Source: Myrica gale (taxonomy: Eukaryota > Streptophyta > Magnoliopsida > Fagales > Myricaceae). Taken from it: a stretch of DNA of 64,000 nucleotides. Position 1 is the first letter of the stretch. The number at the start of each line of letters is the position of its first letter. A program made the translations under genes and the position numbers. The DNA is taken from NCBI GenBank assembly GCA_963930655.1, contig OZ005605.1, positions 5,153,501-5,217,500 on the forward strand, read 5' to 3'. Shown piece after piece: positions 12,519-24,629 of the stretch. The notes under the pieces were generated by a model. That model was not told where the DNA came from, searched no databases, and saw only the letters and a list, made by a program, of their open reading frames with translations.

Positions 12519-12865
12519 TAGGGCTGCAAACCGGAAATGCGGTCCGGTCCGGTCTAACAAAATGCTGTTCGGACCGGTTTTTTTTTTTTTAAAAATAACT
12601 TTCAAAAAATTTTAGGTTAATTTCGAAGGGGTAATGACATATAAAAATGTAGAGTTTTAGTTTATGTTTAAACTAAATTTTTTAAGTTTGTAATTTGTAT
12701 TAAAATATAAAAATATATTTATATTTATTTATATTAATAAATGCGGTCCGGTCCGGTCCGGACCGCATTTATAAAAAAAATAGGACCGGACCGCATTTTA
12801 AAACATAGGACCGGACTGGATCGCAAATTCGGTCTGGTTTTGCGGTCTGGTTTTGTACAGTCCTA
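12519..12865. mobile_element. hAT-type non-autonomous element (copy C)
   Basis: The ends TAGGGCTGCAAACCGG and, inverted, TAGGACTGTACAAAACC match the other hAT-type elements in this window. GGTCCGGTCC repeats crowd both subterminal regions around an AT-rich core. No convincing 8-bp duplication remains (TCTGCATG against TTGTATTG), so one flank may have decayed. Confidence 0.65.
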
Positions 12866-13524
12866 TTGTATTGAGTGAAGTTTTAAGGATAAATCCAAAA
12901 AAAATATGATCTCACAAACCTAAGGTGGTATTCAGGATGTAAATTTTCACCCTTTAAAATTTTTATACTTATTAAACAATTATAAAATAATATTTTTTCT
13001 CATTAAATTATTTATTTACTATAATATTCATATAAATCTTCTCTTTATTTTTTTTATCAAATTTCATAAAATATCTTACTTTTTATAAATTTCAATACTC
13101 CCAAAATTTTTACCGTAGAACACCACCTTAGTATTGTGGCTGCTCTTACATGAGGTGGGTGGACGAATTCGTGACTTAACTGAAAGACGGATTGTTGGAT
13201 CAGCATGAATGTTGGGAGGAGTTATGTTCACTTGAAGTTGATGCACTACGGTGGAAGGTGATGCACAAAGATTGAGTACAATAGATTCTTCTTGTTATCG
13301 ACATTAATTTTAATTGCTTCATTTTTTTTTATAATTTGCACTCAACATTACTAAATTTGACATATTTAATCATAAATTAGCAATAACTTTACACTTTGCA
13401 CATATATTAAAAAATGTGCTACATCGAATTTAATAATTTGACTGGAGGTTAAATTTCAAATTTCAATTGTCCTACACTCAGATCGGCTCGTCGGCTCAGT
13501 TGAAACTTGTGCTTCCCCCTTTCC
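12866..13524. other. AT-rich spacer
   Basis: No gene is supported. The sequence is low in GC with short T- and A-runs between two hAT-type elements. Confidence 0.5.
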
Positions 13525-14301
13525 TAGGGCTGTGCATAAACGGTGCCGGTGGCGGTTATGGCCTCCACCGGCACCGGCACCGCTCTAGGCGGTTCTCCAA
13601 AAACGGGAACCGTCCCCGCCACCGTAAGGGGAACAACCGTCACCTAACGGTGGCGGTTTTGGCGGTGGCGGTGAGCGGTAACCACCACACACCGGAAATT
13701 CAAACAAATTCAAGGAAAAAAATTTAAAAACCGCACAAATCAAAACAAAATCTCACAAAAATCTAAACAAACCGCACAAATCGCAAGATCTCAACCCAAA
13801 CTGCACAAATCGCAAGATTTCAACCCAAATCACAGATTCCAAACCAAATCAAGCCAAATCAAACCAAACCAAATAGCAAATTCCAAGCCAAATCAAACCA
13901 AACAAAATCGCAGATTCCAAATCGAAAGAAACCAAAAATACAACAAAATAATCAAATCGCAATGAACGGGGGAGAGCGAGAGAGTTGCAGAGCGAGAGTT
14001 GCAGAGGGCGAAGAGGGAGAGGCCGAGAGGGGGGGGAGGGAGGAGGAAGAAATGACGAAGAGGAGAAGAAATAGGGTTAAGTAGAAACCCTAGAAATAAA
14101 AACGACGTCGTTTCTCATTAATGAGAAACGACATCGTTTCATAAATGTTAAAAAAAAAAAAGCGGTGAAACCTCCCAATGGGAGCGGTTTCACCGCTTCC
14201 GTCAAAATCCCCGTTATTTGGGGATTTTGACTCACCGGCACCGGTGCACGGTACACGGTGCCGGTTAACCGGCCCACCACCGGTACCGGTGCAAAGCCCT
14301 A
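13525..14301. mobile_element. hAT-type non-autonomous element (copy D)
   Basis: The ends are TAGGGCTGTGCATAAACGG and, inverted, TAGGGCTTTGCACCGG. The perfect 8-bp duplication CCCTTTCC flanks them (13517-13524 and 14302-14309). GGTGGCGGT and CCGGCACCGG motifs are dense in both subtermini. The core contains CAAAT/CAAACC-rich direct repeats (13720-13910) and no transposase frame. Confidence 0.9.
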
Positions 14302-14989
14302 CCCTTTCCGAACGAATTGCGTTTTGCGCCCATGCCACGCGCTTCGGGGAGGGCGGGTGGGTTGATTTGAGTTTTCTCTCTCAAATTTTGCGTGTTGCCT
14401 GACAGCCTGACACTTTGACCGCTCCTTTGGATCTTGACGTAAATTCCTGGTATACCCTTTTAGCAGGGTGCAGTACCTCGGGGCCTCGTAGAATCTGACG
14501 TAGGGATTTGCTTTGGGAACCATGCGCTCTGTTGTAGGCGAGACACACGTGCCCCTTCCTCTTCGCCACGTCATGGTTCTAGACCCTAACCATTCAACCT
14601 GGTGCTCTCTAATTGGAACTGATTTTGCTAACTCTATTTCAAATTCATATTTCAATTTGATCCTTTCTGTTTTTCGTTATTGCATTTTAACAACTCATTG
14701 TATTTTTTGCTTCAACTCCATATTTGGGCGAATTCATCTCTGGCACTTCACACTATTAGTAATTACTGGACGTGCTTAATGGTTCAAATAATTAATTTTT
14801 ATATGCAAATCTTATAACTTACTTGCAATAAGAAATGTTTTCATCCTAAAACTTAGGACCTAACAAGAGTTGTGATTTTACCCAGGATTTCATTAATGGC
14901 TCATATTACATTAAACAATATATTAATAGATTGTTGATGAAATTTATTAATATATTGATGACATCAAATTCTTGTTAGGGCGTGTCAAG
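14302..14989. other. Spacer between hAT copies D and E
   Basis: Short frames occur on both strands at 14299-14780 but none shows a recognisable domain. The sequence from 14760 to 14980 is AT-rich with several ATTAATATATT-like repeats. Confidence 0.45.
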
Positions 14990-15523
14990 TAGGGCTGATC
15001 AGAACCGGACTGCAGACCGGACCAGACCGGTTTTGTGGTTTTTATCAGATAAATCTGGTCCTGTCTAGATCGGTTTTCATAAAACTGGATTAATGCGGTC
15101 TGGTCCGGTTTAAGATTTTTAGAAATCGGTCCGGATCGGACCGAACCACATTTCAATTCTTTAAAAAAAATAAAAGTATATATATATACTGCGCAGCCTG
15201 CCTCATGCAGAGAGCTTCTGCGCAGTGCGCAGAGGCAGCTCTGAGATGCGCAGAGCTTCTGCGCAGTGCACAGAGGCAGCTCTAAGCAGTGCCTCTGCGC
15301 ACTGCAGAGGCATTAATTTTTTTTAAAAAAATGTTTTTTTATTTTAAAAAAATAAAACCGGTCTGGACCACTTAAGTGGTCCAAACCAGACTGTTTTTTA
15401 TTGAACCGGACAGGACCACTTAGAAGTGGTCCGGTCCGGTCCTCTATATTAGTAGAACCAAAAATCCGTTCCGACCCCATTCCGGTCCAAAAAGGGGACC
15501 GTATTTCCGGTCTTGGAGCCCTA
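14990..15523. mobile_element. hAT-type non-autonomous element (copy E)
   Basis: The ends TAGGGCTGATCAGAACCGG and, inverted, TAGGGCTCCAAGACCGG are flanked by the perfect 8-bp duplication GTGTCAAG (14982-14989 and 15524-15531). GGTCCGG motifs fill the subtermini. The core (about 15188-15312) is a GC-rich set of repeats built on CTTCTGCGCAGTGCGCAGAGG in direct and inverted order, unlike the AT-rich cores of its relatives. Confidence 0.9.
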
Positions 15524-16354
15524 GTGTCAAGAGTGAAGCTTTAGAACCAAAACTTTTTTCGCGTGCAATAGCACTAAAAATAAGACTTCTATAAATAATT
15601 TAAATATTAACGATGAGAGCAATGACAGATTTTTCTTAGTAGGTAGTCTCTTTTTTTTTCAATTATTAAGTAATTTGTTTTTGTCTTTTTTGGTCTTAAC
15701 GGAGCTTAAATACAGAATAGATATACATGGCATGTTTCCTGTAAAAGTAAGAATAAGTTTAATTTCATTTTGGTACTAGTTGATTAATATTTTTTTAAAA
15801 ATGCAAAGCATACCATTTGGTATAGCTAGTTAAAGCAACCTATTTGATATTAACGATTATTTATTTATCTAATTTTTGCAGTTATAGAAGAACATTGATC
15901 CTCCTATTTTTTCCCCTAGGCAGTAGAAAAGAAAATAAAAATAACGGAAAAATTCACATATCGGATGGGCCAAAGAAAATCAAAAGAGGAACCTACAAAC
16001 CTAATTTGTGTGATTCTTCCTATTGCAAAATAGAATTTTTGTGATTTTATATTGTTTTTCACAGCCTCGGAATAAAGATGCATATTGTTTTGGGCTTTGC
16101 TATACATGCAACTCATCATGGGCTTTACATGTCCGAGTGAGTTGAGATTTGGCCCACAGTCCGAATGAGTTGAGCTGAAATAGTGGGGCTTACTCAGGGG
16201 AGCAGATCATCTCTACTTCTTTATCTACAAAGAAAAAAACAGCAATATCTATTTCCCCCTACAGATAAGCTGCTCATTTTAGACTTCAGAGCACAGCATA
16301 CAGCAAAGGGTATACAGGCAGCCTCATGTGGTATCACTAATATAGAGTTTATCC
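15524..16354. other. Spacer and SIG6 upstream/leader region
   Basis: The first 600 bases are AT-rich without a gene. The segment from about 16080 to the SIG6 start codon is more balanced and probably contains the promoter and 5' leader of SIG6. No clear TATA box was found close to the start. Confidence 0.4.
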
Positions 16355-19300
16355 ATGGAGGCTGGAAGGAATTTGCTTTCTCGACCGCCGTCGTTTCCTT
16401 CCGGAGCCCACCTTAAAAATGGTCTTTCGTCTTCGTCTTCTACTTCAGGCAAGCTTATATGTTCTTCAATTCTCCAATTCTCATTTTCGCTCAGGCAAAA
16501 ACTCTCCTTTCTGTCTTTTTTGTGTTTCTTGTGAAATGGGATTATGCTGCACATATGAGTAGCCGTTTTCCTCTGCAAATATCTGATGACACAAATGCTC
16601 TTGTTTACTGTAATCTGTATAACAATGGAAACATTACTGGTAGTGTGAATTTTATCGCACAAGACCTCGTTACTTTTGCTCTGGTGGCGTCATAAGCGGG
16701 GAACATTATGTTGAATTGAGATTCAGCGGAAAGGAAGACTAGACGTGCCGTTAATATTTTCCTGTTCAATTGAATCCTGCAATGACTTTCTTACTGTCAT
16801 GGGCGTGCATGTGCTTGGTGAATTGTGTAACAGTACTTTTTGATTTAAGAAGTCTGCTTAATTTATGGCATTACTGGCTGCATTAACTCGTGTTTAGTAG
16901 TGGGTGAGTTTCCAAATTCTCTTCCACACTCGGCTCTTGGTCTCACTAGTTTTATCTGTCGTTTGTGGGAACTGCTAGAAGTTTAAGCCTGTTGAGCTTT
17001 TGCTCTTTGAATACACAACAGTTTCCTTTAGGTTCCTCAGAGTATGTAATCATCTTTCTTACTCCACTGTATGTTTGCGTTTTCATGCGTCATGCATGTT
17101 TGTGCCCTTAATTTTGCAGTTTTGATGCTTCATGAGCATGCAGCTCCTGCTCTTACCTCTATGCTAAGCACTTCTACAGCGAGACGGTGTCATACGTTAG
17201 CTCTATTGCAAGAACAGCATAATGAAAACGAGCCTCTATTGCACATATTTGAAGAAGATGCAACATCCTTGGTTAGCCTCTTCTTCTATTTGAGTATTTG
17301 CATATATATTTTATCCGTTATAGATATGCGCCCTCAATCTGTGGTTGTCAATTGAATTCTAATACATTAGTTGAGGCTTTTGTCTAATTCTGTCTTTCTG
17401 GATGAGCAACTGGTTCTATTTCTGATTCTCCCCCATTTTCTGGACTCCAGCTTATTGACAATCCTATTTTGCTTTACATCTACAATGAGGATTTAATTTA
17501 TAGAGTATCTTTATCTGGCAAATCTTACTTAATTTATCACCGATTCTTTCTTCTTTCTGTTCTATGAAAGGTGATTTTAGATAGAAGCCATATGGAGACT
17601 GGGACCTCTGTCCATGAAGAGAAAAATCCTGCCAACTCTTGCCAATTGGTGCAAGACTTTGAGCGCCAGTTGCTTCACTGGCCTGGTTTATGGCACTTGT
17701 AAGTTCAGTCAAACTCTCCAGTAGAATCAGTTCAGCTACTTGGCTCAATTTCTTTTGGTTGGAATTTCAACTCCTGTACTGTGTACTTACAGCCTTTTCT
17801 TTGGCAATTCTCTGTTTCAGGTTGCCATCTCTCCAAAGAGGTAAAAGTACATCCTCTGACTTGACCGTCCAGCCCACTACTGCTGGTATGCAGACACCTA
17901 TGGGTGTCGAACCATGTAAAGTACTGGCCCTTGCTAAGAAAGCTTTGTCAGCCTCTAAAGAAGCAGCCTTCTTAGCAAAGGACTCCAGATTAATTGAGAC
18001 TGATTTATCTAATTCACTTTCATCAGGGTTAGTTTTATTTTAACTGTCCTCTTGCCCTGTTGTGTTGTCCTTATCTTAAACTTGATATGTCTGGGAACTA
18101 ACGCCAAAATCATTTGATCGTGTTGAATCTAGGAGTTTGATAAATATACCACTTGAGGAGGAGAAAAAGGTACGGTCTACACGACTTCTAGAGAGGCAAT
18201 CTAAGAAGAGAGGGGTGCCAAACTCGAAATTTCTGGTTCAAGAGACTGAAATTTCTAGAAATGTAGATGTAAAAAGAAAGATCAGGGAAGGGTTTGATCC
18301 AAATGATCCCCTTCGGTTGTTCTTGGGGTCTCCTGAAACAAAACAACTTTTGACAGTTAAAGAAGAGTCAGAATTGATTGCTCAAGTACAGGTGCATTTC
18401 TAAATCCTGTCCATTCAAAATGGTGGGGGGAACTTTGTTATATAAAGTCTCATTCTTGCTTGACATGGAACTATGTATCAGGCTTTGATGAAATTGGAGG
18501 AAGTGAAGTGTAGGCTCCAATCTGATTTTGGCCGTGAACCAACATTGGTTGAATGGGCTGAAGGAGTGGGACTCAGTTATCGGGTCCTCAAGTCGCAACT
18601 TTACTCTGGTAGCAGCAGCCGGGAAAAGCTGATTTATGCCAACTTGCGTATGGTGGTTCACATTGCTAAACAATATCTTGGGCGTGGTCTCAGCTTTCAG
18701 GACTTACTGCAGGTCTAACACTAATTACTTTTTCGACTGCTTTCCCTCCTTTTGTTCCACCACCTACCTGTACCAAAAAAGTAATGAAAAATGAGATGAG
18801 AGAGAGAGAGAGAGAGAGAAGCATTATTGAGCAGAATACGATGCATGAGACACGCTTCCAGCAGTTTCAATGCTGAGGGCTTTGAACTTTCTCTCTCCAT
18901 TTTGCAATCTACCAAAGGGCTTCTCAATCTTACACATCTTTTCATCTGGACACGTTGAAGAGGCCACGCTGAACATTGGTTTAGATGATGTATTCTCATT
19001 CTTGGCATGGTGAACCCAACATGCTGGATGTAGCTTCTCAACTTATACCATATGTACAGCCAGCTGCTTTATGTATCTTTTTTCCTTATGATCTTTTAGC
19101 TGGATATTCTTGCATTCAGATTCTGTTCATCATAGTGGCTATTTTGGTATGCTCAGTATGAGTACTCGTAAAGTATAAGAGGAAATGATTGTGAACTGAA
19201 CATCTAAGAATTTTTGAAAATGAAAGAAAACAAAATCTTGAAATTTTTGCATCCCAACTAGAAGTTAACTGATATCCTTTCTGTTTGATTTCTGACACTG

Positions 19301-20655
19301 TTGTAGGAGGGCAGTCTGGGTCTTATGAAGAGTGTTGAGAAGTTCAAACCCCAAGCTGGTTGTCGGTTAGGCACTTATGCCTATTGGTGGATAAGACAAA
19401 CGATTAGGAAGGCCATATATCAACATTCCAGGACAATCCGTTTGCCTGTATAGTACATCTCTCTGTTCTTTAATTTACACTCTGAACAACCCTCTCTGTA
19501 TGCAATGTTATGAAAGCATGCATTTGTTTTTTCATTTAATATGAGCCTGCTTGCACGTAATTTCTGATATTAATATGATTCTGGAAATAGTGGAAGCTTT
19601 CTAAATTTTCAACGTTGATTAGGAATAAAATTATAAAATCAAGCTTGCAATGGAGAATTAATAGCTTATTCATGGTTTTCGTATAGTATTGTATCAATAT
19701 GGGATGGTCCATGCCATTTTTATGCTTTTGAAGATATATAATTTCATGATGCATCTAAGGCAAGCAGATATTCAGCACCTTGACAGAGAACCAATATATT
19801 AAATGCAGGAGAATGTACATAGCCTCCTGGGCAAGGTGCTGGAGTCAAAGAGACTACTCATTCAGGGTGGAAATCATAATCCAACCAAAGAAGAATTAGC
19901 ACGACATGTTGGGATTACAGTTGACAAGTTGAATAAATTGTTATATACCACAAGAATGCCTCTCTCAATGCAACAACCAGTCTGGGCAGACCAAGATACG
20001 ACTTTTCAGGTAATGCTCTCTCAGCATGTGATATTTCCCAGTCTTCAGATTGACCCTTTTTTTTTCAGAATCCTGGTGCACGAGCTCATTTGGTTGCCAT
20101 TGTAATAATATGTGTTTTAAGATTTAAAATATTGTCACATGTTGCTGTTGATGGAAATTTCATGTCCGAACACCTTAAATTTACTCCAAAACTAATGGCC
20201 AATGGAAAGTCAAATTGTTAGAGCTGTAGAACTGAGTTTAGTTCTGGGATGTGAAGTACTTTATATGGCATGTATCCAGCAAGGTTCCTGCTGGTTTAGC
20301 AAATTGATTTTCTAACAAATGCTCGATAAAGAAAAGAATCATTCAGAATCCATGTCACATTTTGCAGGAGATAACTGCAGATAGTAGGATTGAGATCCCT
20401 GATGTAAGCGTGGAAAAGCAGATGATGAGGCAACACGTGCGCAACCTCCTAACCACTCTCAGCCCAAAGGAAAGGCGGATAATCAGGCTACGATTTGGCA
20501 TTGAAGATGGCAACCAAAAATCATTGTCGGAAATTGGGAATCTGTTTGGTTTGTCCAAGGAGAGGGTGCGACAGCTGGAGAGCCGAGCATTGTATAGACT
20601 CAAACAATGCCTTGGTAGTGAAGGACTTGTTGCATATACAGATTTGCTTGTTTAG
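16355..20655 (+). CDS. SIG6: SIG6, chloroplast RNA polymerase sigma factor
   Basis: Nine exons join in frame to 566 residues: 16355-16448, 17120-17271, 17571-17698, 17821-18027, 18133-18391, 18482-18712, 19307-19447, 19809-20009 and 20368-20655. The start MEAGRNLL and the end YTDLLV align with Arabidopsis SIG6 (about 547 residues). The N-terminal 250 residues, Ser-rich at the front, are poorly conserved and would include the plastid transit peptide. Conserved sigma-70 regions follow: 1.2 ([16 protein letters not shown]), 2.1-2.4 ([12 protein letters not shown] to [15 protein letters not shown]), 3 (exon 8), and 4 with the helix-turn-helix [23 protein letters not shown]6 directs the plastid-encoded RNA polymerase to photosynthesis and plastid tRNA promoters in young seedlings. 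Intron 1 appears to use a GC donor (AG|GCAAG), with GT-AG elsewhere. All functional regions look intact. Confidence 0.95.
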
Positions 20656-21082
20656 CCCTTGGAAGACAAAACTATGATGTTCTTTCCCTTAGAGTTCTCA
20701 TCTTTGAAGGCGGAAATCGAATATGCCGTCACAGCACGCTTTATCGTTCTTGAAGTAGGATTTATCTGTTTCCGGGGCTATGTATCTGGAAGCAACCTTA
20801 AGCTAGGTGGTCAAGAATCAAGCTAGCCAAGAATGAGGTAAAATTTTAACATATAAATGAATATGCATCTATAGCTCAAGAGAAAAGTCCTCAAAAGAGT
20901 TTGATGGAGAGAGAGAGAGTTAAGTTTCAGTGACTAGGCATTTAAGTCGAGGAGGAGGGATGATTTTTGAAACAAGATTACGGTTTTTTAGAGGAAGTTG
21001 TTTTACGTAAACATAGCTTGTATTTTCCTACTGATCGAATCTCAACATGGTATATTCGTATGTTAATGAACAAATTACATGG
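20656..21082. other. SIG6 3' flank
   Basis: This is probable 3' untranslated region followed by spacer. No further gene is supported. Confidence 0.45.
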
Positions 21083-21533
21083 TGTCACACCCCAGACCCA
21101 GCAGGGTCCAATAGTGGACTTTTCTCTTGACAACAGTAAAAAAAATATATAATTTAAGATAAAGATAATTCATTCGTTTATTCTGAAATTAAACACTTAT
21201 AAAGTTCTCAGTTTTAAAACCATCATCATAATTAAAAACTCTCAATAAAACATAAATTTTTTAAAAAAACTTCTTCCTCATCTATCTCAGCCTGCATGTC
21301 ATCTAAGCTTGATCTTCAGCATGCTCCGCTAAATTCTCTGAAAATAGGAATATATTAACGGAGTGAGTTTGACAACTCAGTAAGCGGAGAATAAAAATAT
21401 TAATAATAATCTTTTAAAATAAATTTCCAAATGATTTTTCAGTAGTTCGAAAATTTCCCTTAGGCAATATTAGTAAGCCATATTTACCCTATGACAGGGT
21501 TGTGCCATCACTCCGAATAATAGATGCACCGGT

Positions 21534-21568
21534 AATCAATAATCAATAATCAATAATCAATAATCAAT
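21534..21568 (+). repeat. 7-bp microsatellite (AATCAAT)5
   Basis: Five perfect tandem copies of AATCAAT lie within the candidate solo LTR. Confidence 0.9.
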
Positions 21569-22439
21569 GAGTTGGTACCAACAGAGACAGTAATAATAGT
21601 AATCAGTAATACATATTGCCACCGGGATTTCAGAACATAAAACAGTAATCATATTTCAGTATAAACAATAATTAAATAACAGTGAATCCAAAAATTCAAA
21701 ACAGACTTCAGTATAATTTTCAAAACCCATCATTTCATATTATCGAGGAAAAATCTATCGTTACCCCGCTTACCTGACTTGCTTGAACAATCAATATCTC
21801 CGCTATTAGCACAACCTAACAGTAGTCTGGAAAAATAATTAGGGATCAAAACGATGTTTGAAACTTGAATTTCACAATGTATAATTTGTTCAACTATTTG
21901 AAACGAATTACACACGTGATCGGAGTAGAGAAAGAACAGAGCATACCGTCACTGAAAAAAACTTCAAGAATTCACAGCAATGAGAGAGAGACAGAGAAAG
22001 AGATATATAGAGATCTCAAAATGACTGAGGTCGAAATTGAGAGGTGTGCTTAACCTCTGAACGAGCTCCCCCTTTTATAGGTGAGAAGAACCCAAGATTT
22101 GGCCAAAAATGCATTGAATCTCGTCTAAAACTGATGGCTTTTCGAAATCCATCATAAAACATGATAAATCATTTTATTTATGATGCATCTTCGAGATATT
22201 GGCAAAGGAGTTGAATAGGCTTCGAAATCTAGGCAAAAAGAGGTGTAACGGGTGAGAAAATGAAGAGAGAGAGATTTATGAGAGAGAAACCACTGGTCGG
22301 CGAAAAGCCATGTAACTGCTGTAGAATTCGAAAATTAGGGCTGAGGAAGAAGATGAGTCAAAACGCAACGTTTACTAAAAATCAAACTAGGCGAAATAAA
22401 GTTTAAGTATGAATTAATTTCACCATTGTAACCATGTGA

Positions 22440-22507
22440 ACGCATGGCTCTAGTGGCTTGCTTGCCCTTTACCTCTCACGGCACCGAGGTTCGAATCCTC
22501 GCGCTGC
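22440..22507 (+). repeat. tRNA-like (SINE-like) sequence
   Basis: The stretch contains a perfect T-arm-like hairpin, CGAGGTTCGAATCCTCG, with the RNA polymerase III box B consensus GGTTCGAATCC. A box-A-like TGGCTCTAGTGGC lies about 40 bases upstream. The would-be acceptor stem does not pair, so it is not a functional tRNA gene; a tRNA-derived repeat is more likely. Confidence 0.5.
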
Positions 22508-22827
22508 CTCTTTTTCTCATTTAAATCCTGTAGTGCATATATATAAAAGCGCACCACCAGTTTAACAAAACAACGTGTAGCTCAGTGGTTTCCCTTTGTT
22601 TACCACTAGCCCAGGAGTTCGAATCCTAGGCATGCCCCTTTTTCTTTTTAAACGGGTTTTCACACGCTGCCCCTTTTTCTCATTTAAATCCTGTAGTGCA
22701 TATATATAAAAGCGCACCACCAGTTTAACAAAACAACGTGTAGCTCAGTGGTTTCCCTTTGTTTACTACTAGCCCAGGAGTTCGAATCCTAGGCATGCCC
22801 CTTTTTCTTTTTAAACGGGTTTTTACA
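22502..22827 (+). repeat. 163-bp tandem duplication containing a tRNA-like module
   Basis: Two nearly identical copies (22502-22664 and 22665-22827) differ at only a few positions. Each has a TATATATAAAAGC stretch, a box-A-like TGTAGCTCAGTGG, and a box-B-like GGAGTTCGAATCC about 40 bases later, followed by pyrimidine-rich CCCCTTTTTC. This resembles the head and terminator of a tRNA-derived SINE. The high identity indicates a recent duplication. Confidence 0.75.
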
Positions 22828-24030
22828 CATGGTTTGTACACTAGTTCCATGAGTGTGTTACAAACCAAATATGTGACGTGCTTGCCACCATAAATACTTG
22901 TGGATGCGCAGAACTGACCCGAAATTTGGTTCCCTGCCCCGAAATTTGGTCTCTACTGGCGCGATCAGTGTCTCCTGTGTAGAAAGCAGACTCAAGAGTC
23001 CTTGGGAGAGTTAACCTGTTTTAAGCTTAGAAGATAGTTTGAGCCACTAATTAAGCACTTATATAATTGATGAATGAATGTTTTTCCTGAAATATTAGTT
23101 TAATTCATAGCTCTTTCTTTGTTTAAGTTATTTATCAAGATAAATATCCTTTACACTCTAACTATATATAGGGATAAATGCAAAATTGGTCCCCGTACTA
23201 TACGCAAAAATTGATTTAGTCCCCGTGATATGAAAAACATAAATTTAGTCCCTGTGATTCTATTTTCATTTGTTGTTAGTCCTCCTTCAGGGAAGAATCA
23301 CAGGTACTAAATTTATGTTTTTCAAATAACGGGGACTAAATCGATTTTTAGGTATAACACATAGACCAATTTTGCATTTATCCCATATATATATATATAT
23401 GAGTTTCATCAACTATCACTTTTGTTATCTTGGCATTATTAACTTCAGATACTTTACACCCTTAATTAAAAATTTTTTAAAGTAATTTTTTGGTCTATGA
23501 AATAACGAATTTATCTTCATTGTTGTCAAATATATATATATATATATATATATGCGCGCGCATGTCTGTTGGGAAATTGGAGAAATAGCAGGACGGAAAT
23601 TACGAGGACCACCGTAGACAGCGAGAGAACACAAAGGTGTACGTAGTTAATTCTGCAAAAACTATTTCTTGTTCATCTCTTTGATAGTAACGGTGTACGT
23701 CAATTATTGTGTTGTGAAGTGAGGTGTGTATATTCTAGTATTCTACTCTCAAGACAATTTTTATATAGGCCTTGATTCATAATGAAAGGACAACCCAAAA
23801 GAAAAATTATGTAATATTAATCCTAAATATAATGGATATATATTCTCAGGTAATATTAGTCCAAAATATAATGAACATATATATTATATATATACTATAT
23901 AAATGTGAGTGCCCAAAGACCGCAAATAAATATGCTCAACATGTACGGCAACGTCTATTTTTTGATAGAATATTTGCTTTTGTATGTTCATCCATTATTG
24001 TTTTTCCTAACCGATCAAAAAAGAAAATGC
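22828..24030. other. AT-rich spacer with one MITE
   Basis: No gene is supported. The stretch contains a Mutator-type MITE (23171-23384), a (TA)n tract near 23529-23552 ending in GCGCGCGC, and otherwise unique AT-rich sequence. Confidence 0.5.
23171..23384. mobile_element. Mutator-type MITE (GGGATAAATGC ends)
   Basis: The 214-bp element begins GGGATAAATGCAAAATTGGT and ends with its exact inverse, ACCAATTTTGCATTTATCCC. The inner arms, with 'TTTAGTCCCCGTGATATG'-like blocks, are also inverted copies. The flanking nonamers CTATATATA and ATATATATA match at 8 of 9 positions, consistent with a 9-bp target duplication in TA-rich DNA. Confidence 0.8.
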
Positions 24031-24039
24031 TTAATTTGT

Positions 24040-24215
24040 CATACATACTGGTTGAGTGAGTACCATCATGATGGATAGTTTATAGAAGGAATCTAGCACA
24101 TAAAATGAAATTTAAAAATATTATTAAAGTTTAGATTGGTCTAATATAATTTTGAAGTGTTATATCTAGTTAATTCTTCAGTACTATATAGTTGAATATA
24201 GTAAATTATCGGTTT
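24040..24215 (+). repeat. Paralogous segment with an empty LINE insertion site
   Basis: The sequence 'CATACTGGTTGAGTGAGTAC' and the following ~150 bases (GGAATCTAGCACATAAAA, TGAAGTGTTATATCTAG) recur at 30105-30127 plus 31080-31240. In this copy the two parts are contiguous. In the other they are separated by the 952-bp LINE fragment 30128-31079. Confidence 0.75.
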
Positions 24216-24629
24216 TTAATGCTGCCATCAAGTTAATCGAAAACTTCTTGTCTCTTGAAATAGGGCACCATTTGAACAATACACAGTAAATAATTGTCAT
24301 GGTTAAGTTTGACCGTGACCATATGAGGCATGGAAATGAAACTCTGAAAGAGTGAAGTTTGAAGTAGAGGAGTTAGACATTTTGGTATAGACATTGGTTA
24401 ATTAGATTGGTTCTGATACCATGTAGAAATTGAGAATCAATTAACAATTCATGAGAGATTAAAATTCTAAAGGGAAATTGGCCATGCGGATTGGAGGAAG
24501 AGAAGAAGAGGAGAGTCATGTAGGCTCATTTATCCATGACCAAATGGATTGAGCGTCTCCTTAGACCTCAACAAAGGCTTGGGTTACCGACAACAGAAAT
24601 TCACAAGTCCAAGCCTTTTGCTGTAAACA

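Larger units (their letters stand above)
21083..22827 (-). mobile_element. Candidate solo LTR of an LTR retrotransposon
   Basis: The segment begins TGTCACACC and ends TTTTTACA (TG...CA ends) and is flanked on both sides by CATGG (21078-21082 and 22828-22832), the 5-bp duplication expected of LTR elements. Read on the minus strand, it has a strong TATA-type promoter, CTATAAAAGGGGGAGC, at about 22065-22080. No internal coding region is present, so it would be a solo LTR. The promoter-distal part (22502-22827), on the upstream side of that TATA box, is a tandem duplication. Boundaries rest on short motifs, so this is a candidate. Confidence 0.5.

Noticed and set aside
22440-22507. Functional tRNA gene
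   Set aside because: The T arm and box B are good, but the acceptor stem does not pair and a proper anticodon arm is not visible.
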